DNA from: Marinirhabdus sp963793275
GTDB lineage: Bacteria > Bacteroidota > Bacteroidia > Flavobacteriales > Flavobacteriaceae
DNA length: 64,000 nucleotides
Direction: 5' to 3'
NCBI GenBank assembly: GCA_963793275.1
Contig: CAWBZL010000003.1
Location: forward strand, 1,302,001 to 1,366,000
How positions within the stretch are numbered: position 1 is the stretch's first letter; each line of letters begins with the position of its first letter. Below the pieces are notes generated by a model. The model saw only the letters and a list, made by a program, of their open reading frames with translations, did no database searches and was not told the origin of the DNA. Shown in pieces: positions 27,996 through 36,553 of the stretch. Position numbers and translations under genes: made by a program.

Positions 27996-28020
27996 AGTTG
28001 TTTTTAATTAATTGTATTCC

Positions 28021-28050
28021 TGCATCCTGAGCGAAGTCCAGAGGAGTGAG
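28021..28050. repeat. Dispersed repeat fragment (CCTGAGCGAAGTC type)
   Basis: Contains CCTGAGCGAAGTCCAGAGG between the leader terminator and hisG. Related copies lie at about 19288-19310 (TTGAGCGTAGTCTGGA) and, reversed, at 39650-39668 (CCGCGCTCAGGGTGAC). This family is frequent in intergenic DNA of Bacteroidota. Confidence 0.45.
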
Positions 28051-28053
28051 AAT

Positions 28054-28084
28054 AAAAAAACCCGTTTGATTGCTCAAACGGGTT
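28054..28084 (-). terminator. Attenuator terminator of the his operon
   Basis: A perfect 11-bp stem (AACCCGTTTGA/TCAAACGGGTT, 28074-28084 and 28059-28069) with a TTGC loop, GCAA on the transcript. It is followed on the minus-strand transcript by seven U. It lies between the leader ORF and hisG, 59 bases before hisG, so it can stop transcription before the structural genes. Confidence 0.88.
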
Positions 28085-28116
28085 CTGGATATGTTTAAAA
28101 TAACATCAATACCAAA

Positions 28117-28173
28117 TCACCTCGCAGGAGCGTGGAATAAGATATGGTGATGATGTACGTTTTTATTGTTCAT
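28117..28173 (-). CDS. hisL: Histidine operon leader peptide
   Basis: An 18-residue ORF, MNNKNVHHHHILFHAPAR, starts at ATG 28173 and stops with TGA 32 bases before the terminator stem. Five of 18 codons are His, four in a row. This is the arrangement of transcription-attenuation leaders known from enterobacterial his operons: scarce charged His-tRNA stalls the ribosome in the His run and changes RNA pairing downstream. The bases just after the stop (28107-28116) can pair imperfectly with 28065-28072 in the terminator, a possible antiterminator. Gene name by analogy. Confidence 0.88.
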   Translation of the reverse strand: MNNKNVHHHHILFHAPAR

Positions 28174-28184
28174 AATTTCGATTT

Positions 28185-28213
28185 CAAAAATAAACAAAAA
28201 TTGTTCATAGCAA
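28185..28213 (-). promoter_or_regulatory. Promoter of the his operon
   Basis: Minus-strand TTG (28213-28211), 18 bases, TATTTTTG (28192-28185): an exact Bacteroidota consensus. The start of transcription would fall only a few bases before the leader ATG at 28173, as is common for short attenuation leaders. Confidence 0.7.
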
Positions 28214-28320
28214 TGTGAAAAACATCTTAAATTTATGCAACTCCTCCTGATTAATTTTTATAAATTTGATAGTCAAAAACCTAACTCAACAAAGTGTTGA
28301 AAATTAAGGTTTTACGGTTC

Positions 28321-29292
28321 ATGAAAAATTTTACAATCGCATTTCTGGTATTTATAATCTGGTCCTTTTTTGGATTGTGGTTTTACCACTGGCTACAACC
28401 AGATGCCATTGCTATGAATGGTGAGCTTGAGAAAACCCAAATAACTGAAGAAAAAACATCACCCGACTATTCAAAAGAAAATTTACCGTATCTCTCTGAA
28501 AACGAAACAACCGAGGTTATTGAAACTCCTACCTTAGAAGATGCTCCTGCTGGTCTAAGCGCAACAACAGAAAAAGGAGCTACGCTTTTTATCTATCCTG
28601 AAAACATTGAGATACAAAAAAACAGCGCTACTATTTATATACCAGATAACACAAAAGATTTTAAATATAAATTGAAGAGCTACCTTCTGGATCATCCGGA
28701 TACTGAACTTGTAATTGCTTCAAAATACAGTGCTGAAGAAAATATAGAAACGCCCAATTTCGGTACTCAAAGAGCTCAAAAATTAAAAGATATTCTTATT
28801 AATACAGGTGTTTCTGCACAACGAATTGTACTAAAACCACATATAACCCCTTTTGAGTTTACTGTAAATAATAGCTATGATAAGGCGTTTTCGTTCACCA
28901 TCCAGCCGTTGGATATGGAACGCTTAGAGAATATTAAAAAGGCAATTCCCGAAACATTCACTATGTATCCGCGGTATTCAGAATCCGGCATCCTTAATAG
29001 TCCTGCACTGGAGCAAACCTTACTGAAAGTGAAAGAAGCACTTAAAGTGAATCCTGACATAATTATAACTGTTGTTGGACACACCGATAATGTTGGAAAT
29101 GCTACTGATAACTATAGGCGTGGGTTAGAATTGGCTCAGCAAATACGCTGGTATTTAATTTCGAAAGGACCTGTTGATAAGGCTAAAGTTAAAGCAATTT
29201 CTGAAGGCGAAGGGCAAGCCATTGCAAGTAATAACACTGAGAAAGGTAGGTTATTAAATCAGCGGATCGAAATAAAATTTAGCGCAGAATAA
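28321..29292 (+). CDS. OmpA-family protein with N-terminal membrane anchor
   Basis: 323 residues from the ATG at 28321; an upstream in-frame GTG at 28294 is less likely. One N-terminal membrane helix (about 5-22) is followed by a low-complexity acidic stretch and two OmpA-like segments. The second, about 205-320, is the clear peptidoglycan-binding domain, with V-V-G-H-T-D-N-V-G and N-x-x-L-S/G-x-x-R-A-like N-Y-R-R-G-L-E-L-A and a final N-Q-R-I-E-I. It should bind the cell wall from the inner membrane. Its stop overlaps the next start (TAATG), so the genes are coupled. Confidence 0.85.
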   Translation: MKNFTIAFLVFIIWSFFGLWFYHWLQPDAIAMNGELEKTQITEEKTSPDYSKENLPYLSENETTEVIETPTLEDAPAGLSATTEKGATLFIYPENIEIQKNSATIYIPDNTKDFKYKLKSYLLDHPDTELVIASKYSAEENIETPNFGTQRAQKLKDILINTGVSAQRIVLKPHITPFEFTVNNSYDKAFSFTIQPLDMERLENIKKAIPETFTMYPRYSESGILNSPALEQTLLKVKEALKVNPDIIITVVGHTDNVGNATDNYRRGLELAQQIRWYLISKGPVDKAKVKAISEGEGQAIASNNTEKGRLLNQRIEIKFSAE

Positions 29293-29915
29293 TGGAAGTA
29301 TTAACAGATTTCACGCAAAACCTACCCAACTATGTTGGGGTTTTTCTGTTAATGTTAAGTACATTCTTACTGGGTTATTTTTCTGCTTCCCAACTACTTA
29401 CTATTAAATTTCGAAAAATAATTAACAGGCTTAAAAGAGAAGTAAATGCTTTAAAGACTCCCCCTACTAATAACGTACGGGATATTGATACCATTTTTAC
29501 TGAAATTGAACCGAAGCTCCTTAAAATGGTACAGGAACAACAGGAAATTTTAGAAGAATCCAAAACCGAAAAACGTAATAATTACAAAAAGAAGGTCGCT
29601 GAAAAAAATAAAGAAATCTATTTTTCTGAAAAAAATAAACCTACCGAAGCAATTGATGAAATCGATTATGACGAGTTAAATTTTGATAGTTTCGGATACG
29701 CAGATGCTGAAGACAAAGAAGATCTCACCAAAATTAATGGAATTGGTCCTTACATTGAACAGAAATTAAATGACGTAGGCATTTATACCTACTCGCAGAT
29801 AAGTAATCTCTCCCAACGCGATATAGAACTTATAACTGAGATGATAGATTTCTTCCCGGGACGCATTGAGCGTGACAATTGGGTAGGACAGGCAAAATCA
29901 CTAAAGGTGTATTAA
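29292..29915 (+). CDS. Membrane protein with helix-hairpin-helix domain
   Basis: 207 residues: one membrane helix (about 13-32), a charged coiled-coil stretch (about 38-125) and a C-terminal helix-hairpin-helix fold (about 145-205) reading L-T-K-I-N-G-I-G-P-Y-I-E-Q-K-L. Such domains resemble those in 'flap endonuclease-like' and ribosomal L21-like annotations and usually bind nucleic acid or protein. No catalytic residues are visible. The gene is coupled to the OmpA-like gene by TAATG and is one base away from the symporter gene, so the three form an operon. Confidence 0.72.
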   Translation: MEVLTDFTQNLPNYVGVFLLMLSTFLLGYFSASQLLTIKFRKIINRLKREVNALKTPPTNNVRDIDTIFTEIEPKLLKMVQEQQEILEESKTEKRNNYKKKVAEKNKEIYFSEKNKPTEAIDEIDYDELNFDSFGYADAEDKEDLTKINGIGPYIEQKLNDVGIYTYSQISNLSQRDIELITEMIDFFPGRIERDNWVGQAKSLKVY

Positions 29916-29916
29916 T

Positions 29917-31680
29917 ATGCAATTACAAACATTGGACTGGGTTTTAATAGGTGGCTTTTTTGCCATCTTTCTTATTATTGGTATTGTGGTTGCCAAAAAA
30001 TCCGGAAAAAATACCAAAGAGTTTTTCCTTTCGGGTAGGAATATGCCGTGGTGGCTCCTGGGAATATCTATGGTTGCCACAACCTTCTCTGCAGACACAC
30101 CAAACCTTGTAACAGATATTGTACGGCAAAATGGTGTTTCCGGTAACTGGGTGTGGTGGACGTTCCTGATTACTGGGATGCTTACCGTATTTGTATACGC
30201 TAAATTGTGGAGACGAAGTAAAGTGCTCACAGATCTCCAGTTTTACGAAATGAGATATAGTGGCAAAGAAGCTGCTTTCCTACGCGGATTTAGAGCTATC
30301 TATCTGGGAGTTTTCTTTAATGTGATGATCATGGCTTCGGTATGTCTGGCAGCTATAAAAATTGGCGGTATTTTATTCAACTTAGAGGACTGGGAATGTG
30401 TCTTATACGCTTCCTTAATTACCGTGGCATATAGCTCATTTGGTGGTTTAAGAGGGGTTATTTTTACAGATTTTCTTCAATTTATTGTGGCGATGGTTGG
30501 CTCTGTTTGGGCAGCCTATTACATTGTGAATATGCCCGAAATAGGAGGACTTGATCAATTACTTACTCACGAGAATGTTTCAGATAAATTGAATTTCCTG
30601 CCAGATTTTAACGATACCAATTCTCTTCTAGTTTTACTTATCATACCTATCGCCGTGCAATGGTGGAGCGTGTGGTATCCAGGTGCAGAGCCAGGCGGTG
30701 GTGGCTATATTGCGCAACGTATGCTTTCTGCCAAAGATGAAAAAAATGCCATAGGTGCTACATTGCTGTTCAATGTTGCGCATTACGCACTACGCCCCTG
30801 GCCCTGGATTTTAATTGCTTTGGCCTCACTTGTGCTGTATCCGGAAGTATCGGATATTGGTAAAGAATTTCCCCATGCCGTGCTTGGACACGATTTAGGG
30901 TATCCGGCTATGTTAACAAATTTGCCTTCAGGATTATTAGGATTAGTGGTCGCTTCTCTTATTGCGGCGTTTATGAGTACTATTTCTACGCATCTCAACT
31001 GGGGTTCTTCATATATCTCTCTGGATTTTTATAAAAGATTTGTGAAGCCGGAAGCTTCTGAAAAAGAACTGGTTAGTATTGGTAGACTTTCTACGGTAGT
31101 TTTAATGCTCTTTTCTGCATTATTAGCCTTGACATTAAGTAGCGCCTTGAGCACATTTGCTATTTTATTGCAAATAGGTGCAGGGACAGGTCTTATTTTT
31201 ATCCTACGGTGGTTTTGGTGGCGCGTAAATGCCTATAGCGAAATTACAGGAATGATTGTTTCTTTCGTGATGGCGCTCTTTTTTGAATTTGTAGATTTAG
31301 GCCTTGAAGATTATGAAAAACTTATCTACGGGGTTGCCATTACCACTATTGCCTGGATTACTGTAACCCTCCTCACCCGCCCTACCAATAGCAAAACCCT
31401 GGCTAAGTTCTACAACACAGTAACACCCTACGGAAACGGATGGAAACCCTTTAAGAAGAAAGCAGCTGTTGAGAACATTACGTTAAAAACTACCAACGAT
31501 GTCTTTACTATAGACCTGGCTTCTATGTTACTGGGAATTGTATTTGTATACACTTCACTCTTTGCAACAGGCTATCTTATTTACGGAAATATGATGGGTG
31601 CCGGGATATTGATTGCAATTGCTATGGTGTGTGGAATTACTATTTTCTCTTTGTGGAATAAAAAGAAGAAGAGAACATAA
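29917..31680 (+). CDS. Sodium:solute symporter family transporter
   Basis: 587 residues with about 14 hydrophobic segments, the usual SSS/SLC5 size. The N-terminal part reads F-L-S-G-R-N-M-P-W-W (about 38-47), a family hallmark, followed by A-T-T-F-S-A-D-T-P. Transport is driven by Na+. The substrate is not evident; related Bacteroidota proteins are annotated for sugars or organic solutes. It is the third gene of the OmpA-HhH-symporter operon. Confidence 0.88.
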   Translation: MQLQTLDWVLIGGFFAIFLIIGIVVAKKSGKNTKEFFLSGRNMPWWLLGISMVATTFSADTPNLVTDIVRQNGVSGNWVWWTFLITGMLTVFVYAKLWRRSKVLTDLQFYEMRYSGKEAAFLRGFRAIYLGVFFNVMIMASVCLAAIKIGGILFNLEDWECVLYASLITVAYSSFGGLRGVIFTDFLQFIVAMVGSVWAAYYIVNMPEIGGLDQLLTHENVSDKLNFLPDFNDTNSLLVLLIIPIAVQWWSVWYPGAEPGGGGYIAQRMLSAKDEKNAIGATLLFNVAHYALRPWPWILIALASLVLYPEVSDIGKEFPHAVLGHDLGYPAMLTNLPSGLLGLVVASLIAAFMSTISTHLNWGSSYISLDFYKRFVKPEASEKELVSIGRLSTVVLMLFSALLALTLSSALSTFAILLQIGAGTGLIFILRWFWWRVNAYSEITGMIVSFVMALFFEFVDLGLEDYEKLIYGVAITTIAWITVTLLTRPTNSKTLAKFYNTVTPYGNGWKPFKKKAAVENITLKTTNDVFTIDLASMLLGIVFVYTSLFATGYLIYGNMMGAGILIAIAMVCGITIFSLWNKKKKRT

Positions 31681-31804
31681 TTTTTTTGTAGCTATTAAAT
31701 AATAAAAAATCTTTTTTACGAGAAGTGAGACAATTTGAACTAGTAAGAATTTCTCCTATGAGAATTTAATGTTTCCCATTCATTGTAATTTTAGCTTTTA
31801 AAGA

Positions 31805-34006
31805 TCAAGAAGCTAATATTGTATCCGGGGTTACGGGCAAACTGGTAAAGCGTTTTCCAATAGCATTATAGATGGCATTGGTAATAGCAGGAGCTGAACC
31901 AATAAGACCTACTTCGCCAAGGCCTTTGGCGCCAATTGGGTTTCTGTTATAATCGGGTTTATTTATAAAAGAGACTTCAATCATTGGCATATCGGCATTT
32001 ACAGGAACGTGATAGCCGGCAAAGTCGTTGCCAATTAATCGGCCGGTAGAAGAATCTATTTCCTGTTTTTCGGTGAGCGCCATACCAACGCCTCCTACAC
32101 CCGCACCAATAATTTGGTTTTCCGCAGCCTTCGGATTTACAATTTTTCCGCCATCAACTACAATAACCATTCTATCCATCTTTACCTTCCCGGTAAGCGT
32201 ATTCACTTTTACCTTATAGAAATGAGCAGCCGATGAGACGAAAGCAAATTCATCTGCTTTTTCTCCGGGACCCGAATACTCTTCCACATAAATTTTGTCC
32301 AATTCATTGTTTTTGAAAAGAGTGGTGTATGAAATAAATGAACCAGCGTTATCTCCGGTTTGGATACCTTTATCTGTAAGCTTTAGAGCATTTACTTTTT
32401 TGATGTCAGAAGTACCAAACGCATACGTCGCCAATTTTTCTTTGAGCGTTGTGCAAACGGCATCTATGGCACCACTTAACGATGCTAAACCCCAACTTCC
32501 GCCTTGTGTTACGGCTTTTGGGTGTAACGAATTTCCAAGTTCAATTTTAATTTTATCTTTTGGTATTCCGGTAAAACTATGGGTCATATTCACCATAGCC
32601 TGACCGGTACCAGTTCCAATATCGGTCATTGCAGTACGTACTATAACCACTCCTTGAGCATTCATCTCTATAGATGCCCCGGAACCTCTACGCATCGCAT
32701 TCCAAAGTCCAACAGCCATTCCATAACCCGTATACCAATCTCCTTCTTTTAATTGTTCAGGTTTTGTGGGGCGATTTTCCCACCCTATCAGTTTGGCTCC
32801 AAGCTCCAGACACTCATTAAGATAATGGGTTGACCAGGGTTTTCCTGATTCCATATCTTGCGGTGCAATATTTTTCAACCGAAGCTCCACCGGGTCAATA
32901 TTCATGGTATAACAAAGTTCGTCTAGAGCCGATTCTACAGCAAAGGTACCGGTTGAATCTCCTGGACCACGCATCCAGGTAGGTACAGAGAGATGCAGTG
33001 GAATTCGGGCACGCTCTGTCTTTAAATATTCAAAAGCATAAACTTTTCTTGAAATACCCGTAATACCTTCCCCAAAACTTTTGGATTGTGATTGATTATG
33101 TTTAGCCTGATGGTGTATGCCCAAAAGTTTACCATCAGTACTCGCGCCAATTTTTACGCGTTGCCACGATTCCGGACGATATCCAACCATAGTGAACATC
33201 TGCGGACGAGTGAGGACAACTTTCACGGGGCGTTGTAATTGCTTTGCTGCCATTGCAGCAGCAACAGTATTAAACCAAACACGTAGCCCAGACCCAAAAC
33301 CACCTCCAACAAATTCACTATTAACACGAATATCGTCGTGCTTAATATCGAATAAGCCAGCTATGGTTTGTTGTACACCGTTTACCCCCTGACTTTTATC
33401 AAACAATTGTAAAACACTATCATTTTCCCATCGGGCAATTGTAGCGTGCATTTCCATTGGATTGTGAACTTCCATAGCAATGTTATACTCTTGTTCGACA
33501 ACATAATCTGCATTGTTTAATAAAGATTCATCGCCACGAATTTGACCAGTATTTTCAACAGGAAATGATTCTAATTGTGCTTTAAAGCCTACCGTGAATT
33601 CTTTTTTGGAATACTCGGCTTTTAATAACGTGGCGGCATAGGTAGCATCTTCTAACGTTTCGGCTACGACTAATGCAATGGGCTGATCGTTGTAACTAAT
33701 GGTGTTATGATGAAAAAAAGTGTGGTGCGGAAATGCTTCTTTACGTTTACTTTCGTCATCCAGGCCTGCCACTTTTGGTTTGTTCCAATAGGATAATACG
33801 TCAATAACTCCCCGAACTTGTTTTGCTTGTTCCGTATCAAGATTTACTAAAGTACCTGATGAAATTGTACTACCAACCAAAACACCATGTGCCAAATTTG
33901 GAATATCGTATTCAGCAGAATATTTGGCCTTTCCCGTAACCTTGGCAATACCTTCTATTCGACCTTTTTGAAGTTTTTCTATGTTGAAGATGTTTAGCAT
34001 AGTCAA
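31805..34006 (-). CDS. paoC: Molybdopterin-binding subunit of a xanthine/aldehyde oxidoreductase (PaoC-like)
   Basis: 733 residues. It binds the molybdenum cofactor and the substrate. Marks: G-G-G-F-G-S-G near residue 234-240; R-G-P-G-D-S-T-G-T-F near 342-351; A-M-R-R-G-S-G near 436-442; and the catalytic Glu motif G-A-K-G-L-G-E-V-G-L-I-G near 700-711. It forms an alpha-beta-gamma enzyme with the two preceding genes, each overlapping the next by four bases. The plan equals E. coli PaoABC (formerly YagTSR), a periplasmic aldehyde oxidoreductase. The substrate is inferred only from that likeness. No cofactor insertion chaperone is present in the window. Confidence 0.88.
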   Translation of the reverse strand: MTMLNIFNIEKLQKGRIEGIAKVTGKAKYSAEYDIPNLAHGVLVGSTISSGTLVNLDTEQAKQVRGVIDVLSYWNKPKVAGLDDESKRKEAFPHHTFFHHNTISYNDQPIALVVAETLEDATYAATLLKAEYSKKEFTVGFKAQLESFPVENTGQIRGDESLLNNADYVVEQEYNIAMEVHNPMEMHATIARWENDSVLQLFDKSQGVNGVQQTIAGLFDIKHDDIRVNSEFVGGGFGSGLRVWFNTVAAAMAAKQLQRPVKVVLTRPQMFTMVGYRPESWQRVKIGASTDGKLLGIHHQAKHNQSQSKSFGEGITGISRKVYAFEYLKTERARIPLHLSVPTWMRGPGDSTGTFAVESALDELCYTMNIDPVELRLKNIAPQDMESGKPWSTHYLNECLELGAKLIGWENRPTKPEQLKEGDWYTGYGMAVGLWNAMRRGSGASIEMNAQGVVIVRTAMTDIGTGTGQAMVNMTHSFTGIPKDKIKIELGNSLHPKAVTQGGSWGLASLSGAIDAVCTTLKEKLATYAFGTSDIKKVNALKLTDKGIQTGDNAGSFISYTTLFKNNELDKIYVEEYSGPGEKADEFAFVSSAAHFYKVKVNTLTGKVKMDRMVIVVDGGKIVNPKAAENQIIGAGVGGVGMALTEKQEIDSSTGRLIGNDFAGYHVPVNADMPMIEVSFINKPDYNRNPIGAKGLGEVGLIGSAPAITNAIYNAIGKRFTSLPVTPDTILAS

Positions 34007-34992
34007 ATTGTAGATGGGTTAGAAATACACTGTAGTAAGGCTTCAGTAATTGCGCCTTCCAATAAATCAAGTTTAAACGTGTTGTGTTTTAAGGGTTTCG
34101 TTTCAGCGACTGCTAAACGTGCTGCTTCTTCAAAATTTTTCCGATTTGCCTCTTTGCCCTCTAAAAATTTCTCAGATGTTTTCCAACGCCAGGGCTTGTG
34201 CGCGACACCTCCCGAAGCCAATCGTGCTTTTTTTATTTTTCCATTTCTCAGCTCCAAAGCTGCAGCTGCAGATACCAATGCAAATGCATAGGAATCCCGT
34301 TCCCTAATTTTAACGTAAGCAACATTGCTTTCAAATTTATTATTCGGAACAAAAACAGAAGTGACAAGCGCTTTTTCAGGTAAATTAGTATCTTTTTGTG
34401 TTAGGTTTTCGGGTAGTCTGTGAAAATTTTCAAACGCCATAGTATCTTCTGTACCATCGGTTTTTAAAATAGTAACTTCAGCATCCAGGGCTACCAAAGC
34501 CACACAAAAATCTGAAGGATGCACCGCAACACAATTTGGTGATGTACCTATAATCCCTGCCATTCGTTGATGTCCATTTAATGCCCCGCAACCACTATTT
34601 GGTTTTCGTTTATTGCACGGCAGCGATGTATCGTGAAAATAAGGGCATCGCGTACGTTGTAAAAGATTACCGCCTGTGGTAGCCATATTTCTTATTTGTG
34701 GCGAAGCACCCGACAGAATAGCCTGAGAGATTAAAAGGTAGTTTTCTTTAATGCTTTTATGGTCGGCCACATCACTATTAGATGCTAACGCACCAATTTG
34801 GACACCTTTCTTTGTCAATTGAATAGTATTAGAAAGCATTTTGGAAACATTAACGACGGTATCGGGAACGTTAATATGTTTTTTCATTAAATCTACCAGA
34901 TTGGTACCACCTGCCAGATATTGGCCGTTTGCATCGTCAAGCTGAAAAGCGATTTCAGTGGTTTCCGGAGTATGTAATTTAAATGGTTTCAT
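34003..34992 (-). CDS. paoB: FAD-binding subunit with extra iron-sulphur insertion (PaoB-like)
   Basis: 329 residues. The FAD-binding pattern G-G-T-N-L-V-D-L near 32-39 and T-T-G-G-N-L-L-Q near 114-121 are those of the CO-dehydrogenase flavoprotein family. A Cys-containing insertion follows: R-C-P-Y-F at about 125, C-N-K-R near 133, G-C-G-A near 142 and N-C-V-A-V-H near 157. This matches the extra [4Fe-4S] cluster loop described for E. coli PaoB and for 4-hydroxybenzoyl-CoA reductase. Start and stop overlap its neighbours by four bases each. Confidence 0.88.
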   Translation of the reverse strand: MKPFKLHTPETTEIAFQLDDANGQYLAGGTNLVDLMKKHINVPDTVVNVSKMLSNTIQLTKKGVQIGALASNSDVADHKSIKENYLLISQAILSGASPQIRNMATTGGNLLQRTRCPYFHDTSLPCNKRKPNSGCGALNGHQRMAGIIGTSPNCVAVHPSDFCVALVALDAEVTILKTDGTEDTMAFENFHRLPENLTQKDTNLPEKALVTSVFVPNNKFESNVAYVKIRERDSYAFALVSAAAALELRNGKIKKARLASGGVAHKPWRWKTSEKFLEGKEANRKNFEEAARLAVAETKPLKHNTFKLDLLEGAITEALLQCISNPSTI

Positions 34993-35591
34993 TTGGCAAC
35001 ACTTTTTATAGCATTAGTAATGCCGTTATATGCGCCACATCTGCAAAGATTGCCGCTCATAAATTCCTTTATTTCTTCGGTTGAATTTGTACGACCTTCG
35101 TTTACGCAAGCTACAGCAGACATAATTTGTCCGGAAGTGCAGTAACCACATTGATATCCATCGTGCTCTAAAAAAGCTTCCTGCATTGGGTGTAGGGTAT
35201 CACCGTTTGCCAGGCCTTCAATAGTCGTAACCTCTTTGTTGGGTAATGTAGCTGCCAGGGTAAGGCAGCTTAGAATTCGTTTACCATCTACATGCGTTGT
35301 GCAGGCTCCACATTGCCCGTGGTCACAACCTTTTTTTGTTCCGGTTAAGTTAAGATTTTCCCGAAGTAGATCCAATAGTGTTGTTCTGCTATCGACAGTA
35401 AGGGTATATTCTTTTCCGTTAATTTTTAGCGAAAGTGGAATAATTTCCTTCTTAACAAAATATTTTTCTTTTACATCATAGTAAAATGCTTTCACCGATA
35501 AAGGTATTAAGGTTAAAGCCGCAAAAGCCGATGATGTTTTAATAAAAAAACGTCTGCTGTATTTTTTGGTTGAATCGTTCTGATTGTTCAT
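34989..35591 (-). CDS. paoA: [2Fe-2S] subunit with Tat signal (PaoA-like)
   Basis: 200 residues. The N-terminal twin-arginine signal is Y-S-R-R-F-F-I-K-T-S (residues 11-20), so the folded complex is exported to the periplasm. The plant-ferredoxin-type cluster is C-D-H-G-Q-C-G-A-C (about 88-96) with a fourth Cys near 108. The second cluster domain has C-G-Y-C-T-S-G and C-R-C-G-A. It passes electrons from the Mo centre to FAD. It is the first gene of the three-gene operon, with a good promoter. Confidence 0.92.
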   Translation of the reverse strand: MNNQNDSTKKYSRRFFIKTSSAFAALTLIPLSVKAFYYDVKEKYFVKKEIIPLSLKINGKEYTLTVDSRTTLLDLLRENLNLTGTKKGCDHGQCGACTTHVDGKRILSCLTLAATLPNKEVTTIEGLANGDTLHPMQEAFLEHDGYQCGYCTSGQIMSAVACVNEGRTNSTEEIKEFMSGNLCRCGAYNGITNAIKSVAK

Positions 35592-35612
35592 CTATATGAA
35601 GTTACGATGTAT

Positions 35613-35640
35613 GAAAGATACGAAAAAAGGACTTTAACAA
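35613..35640 (-). promoter_or_regulatory. Promoter of the aldehyde-oxidoreductase operon
   Basis: Minus-strand TTG (35640-35638), 17 bases, TATCTTTC (35620-35613), seven of eight positions of the -7 box. It lies 21 bases before the paoA-like start. Confidence 0.55.
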
Positions 35641-35655
35641 CAATGTAAAAATGAA

Positions 35656-35693
35656 CATAAAAAAAACCTTCAAACAATGAAGTTCAAAGGTTT
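35656..35693 (-). terminator. Terminator of the prohibitin-like gene
   Basis: Stem AAACCTT/AAGGTTT (35664-35670, 35687-35693), with extra pairing inside the loop, is preceded by an A-run on the plus strand, which reads as a U-tract on the minus transcript. It is just downstream of the stop at 35721. Confidence 0.65.
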
Positions 35694-35720
35694 CTGTTTA
35701 TTTTACAACTTCAGAAGTTG

Positions 35721-36536
35721 TTAGTTATCACCTAAAATTAAAGGCAATCCGCTGTCACCTGCTCCAATAACAATTACTTTGGAGTTTGGAGATTGTGATA
35801 GTTTTAATGTGGCGTCAATACCTTTGTCCTGAAGAATTTTATCGGTAAGGGAAGCACTTAAAATTTTATTGGCATCTGCTTTACCTTGCGCTTCAATACG
35901 CACTTTTTCGGCTTCTTTGGAGGCAGTTACTAATCTAAACTCATATTCCAACGATTCCTGTTCCTGTCTTAATTTACGCTCTATGGCTTCTTTAATGGTA
36001 TTTGGCAGGGTAACATCGCGTACCAGTACCTCATTAAGTTGAACGTACTGTTTTTCCAGAATAAGTTTCGTTTCAGCAAATATTTCATCTTGTATAGCAT
36101 CACGCTTGCTACTGTACAGTTGTTCGGGAGTATACCGTCCCACCACACTACGGGCAGCACTACGAATGGCAGGCTGGATCACACGTTGTAAATAATCTTT
36201 ACCAAGCGACTGGTGCAAATTTCCTAAATCTGTGTAAACCGGTTCGTACCAGGCAGAAGCATCGATCTGGATTTCGAGTCCGTTTGAAGAAAGTACTTTC
36301 ATCTTTTCAAACAATTCCTGCTGTCTTACTTCGTATACAAATACTTTGTTCCAGGGTGCGATAAGGTGAAATCCTTCTCCCAGAGGTGGCTCGTCTACCA
36401 CCACACCATTATCGAAAGTTTTGTATAAAACTCCCGCTTCTCCGGAGTCTATGGTCACTGCAGATTTTGCAATCACAATAATAAGCAGTACTAAAATGAT
36501 AATAACAGGTATTCCTATTTTGGGTAATTTATCCAT
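35721..36536 (-). CDS. Prohibitin/SPFH-domain membrane protein
   Basis: 271 residues: one N-terminal membrane helix (about 8-25), an SPFH/band 7 domain (about 25-190) and a helical coiled-coil tail with E-A-E-K-V-R-I-E-A-Q-G-K-A-D-A. Prohibitin-like proteins form large rings in the membrane and influence FtsH-type proteolysis and lipid domains. It is a short, standard form. It lies 17 bases downstream of the VWA-like gene, so the two are probably co-transcribed. Confidence 0.88.
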   Translation of the reverse strand: MDKLPKIGIPVIIILVLLIIVIAKSAVTIDSGEAGVLYKTFDNGVVVDEPPLGEGFHLIAPWNKVFVYEVRQQELFEKMKVLSSNGLEIQIDASAWYEPVYTDLGNLHQSLGKDYLQRVIQPAIRSAARSVVGRYTPEQLYSSKRDAIQDEIFAETKLILEKQYVQLNEVLVRDVTLPNTIKEAIERKLRQEQESLEYEFRLVTASKEAEKVRIEAQGKADANKILSASLTDKILQDKGIDATLKLSQSPNSKVIVIGAGDSGLPLILGDN

Positions 36537-36553
36537 GAGGTAATTTTTTGAGG

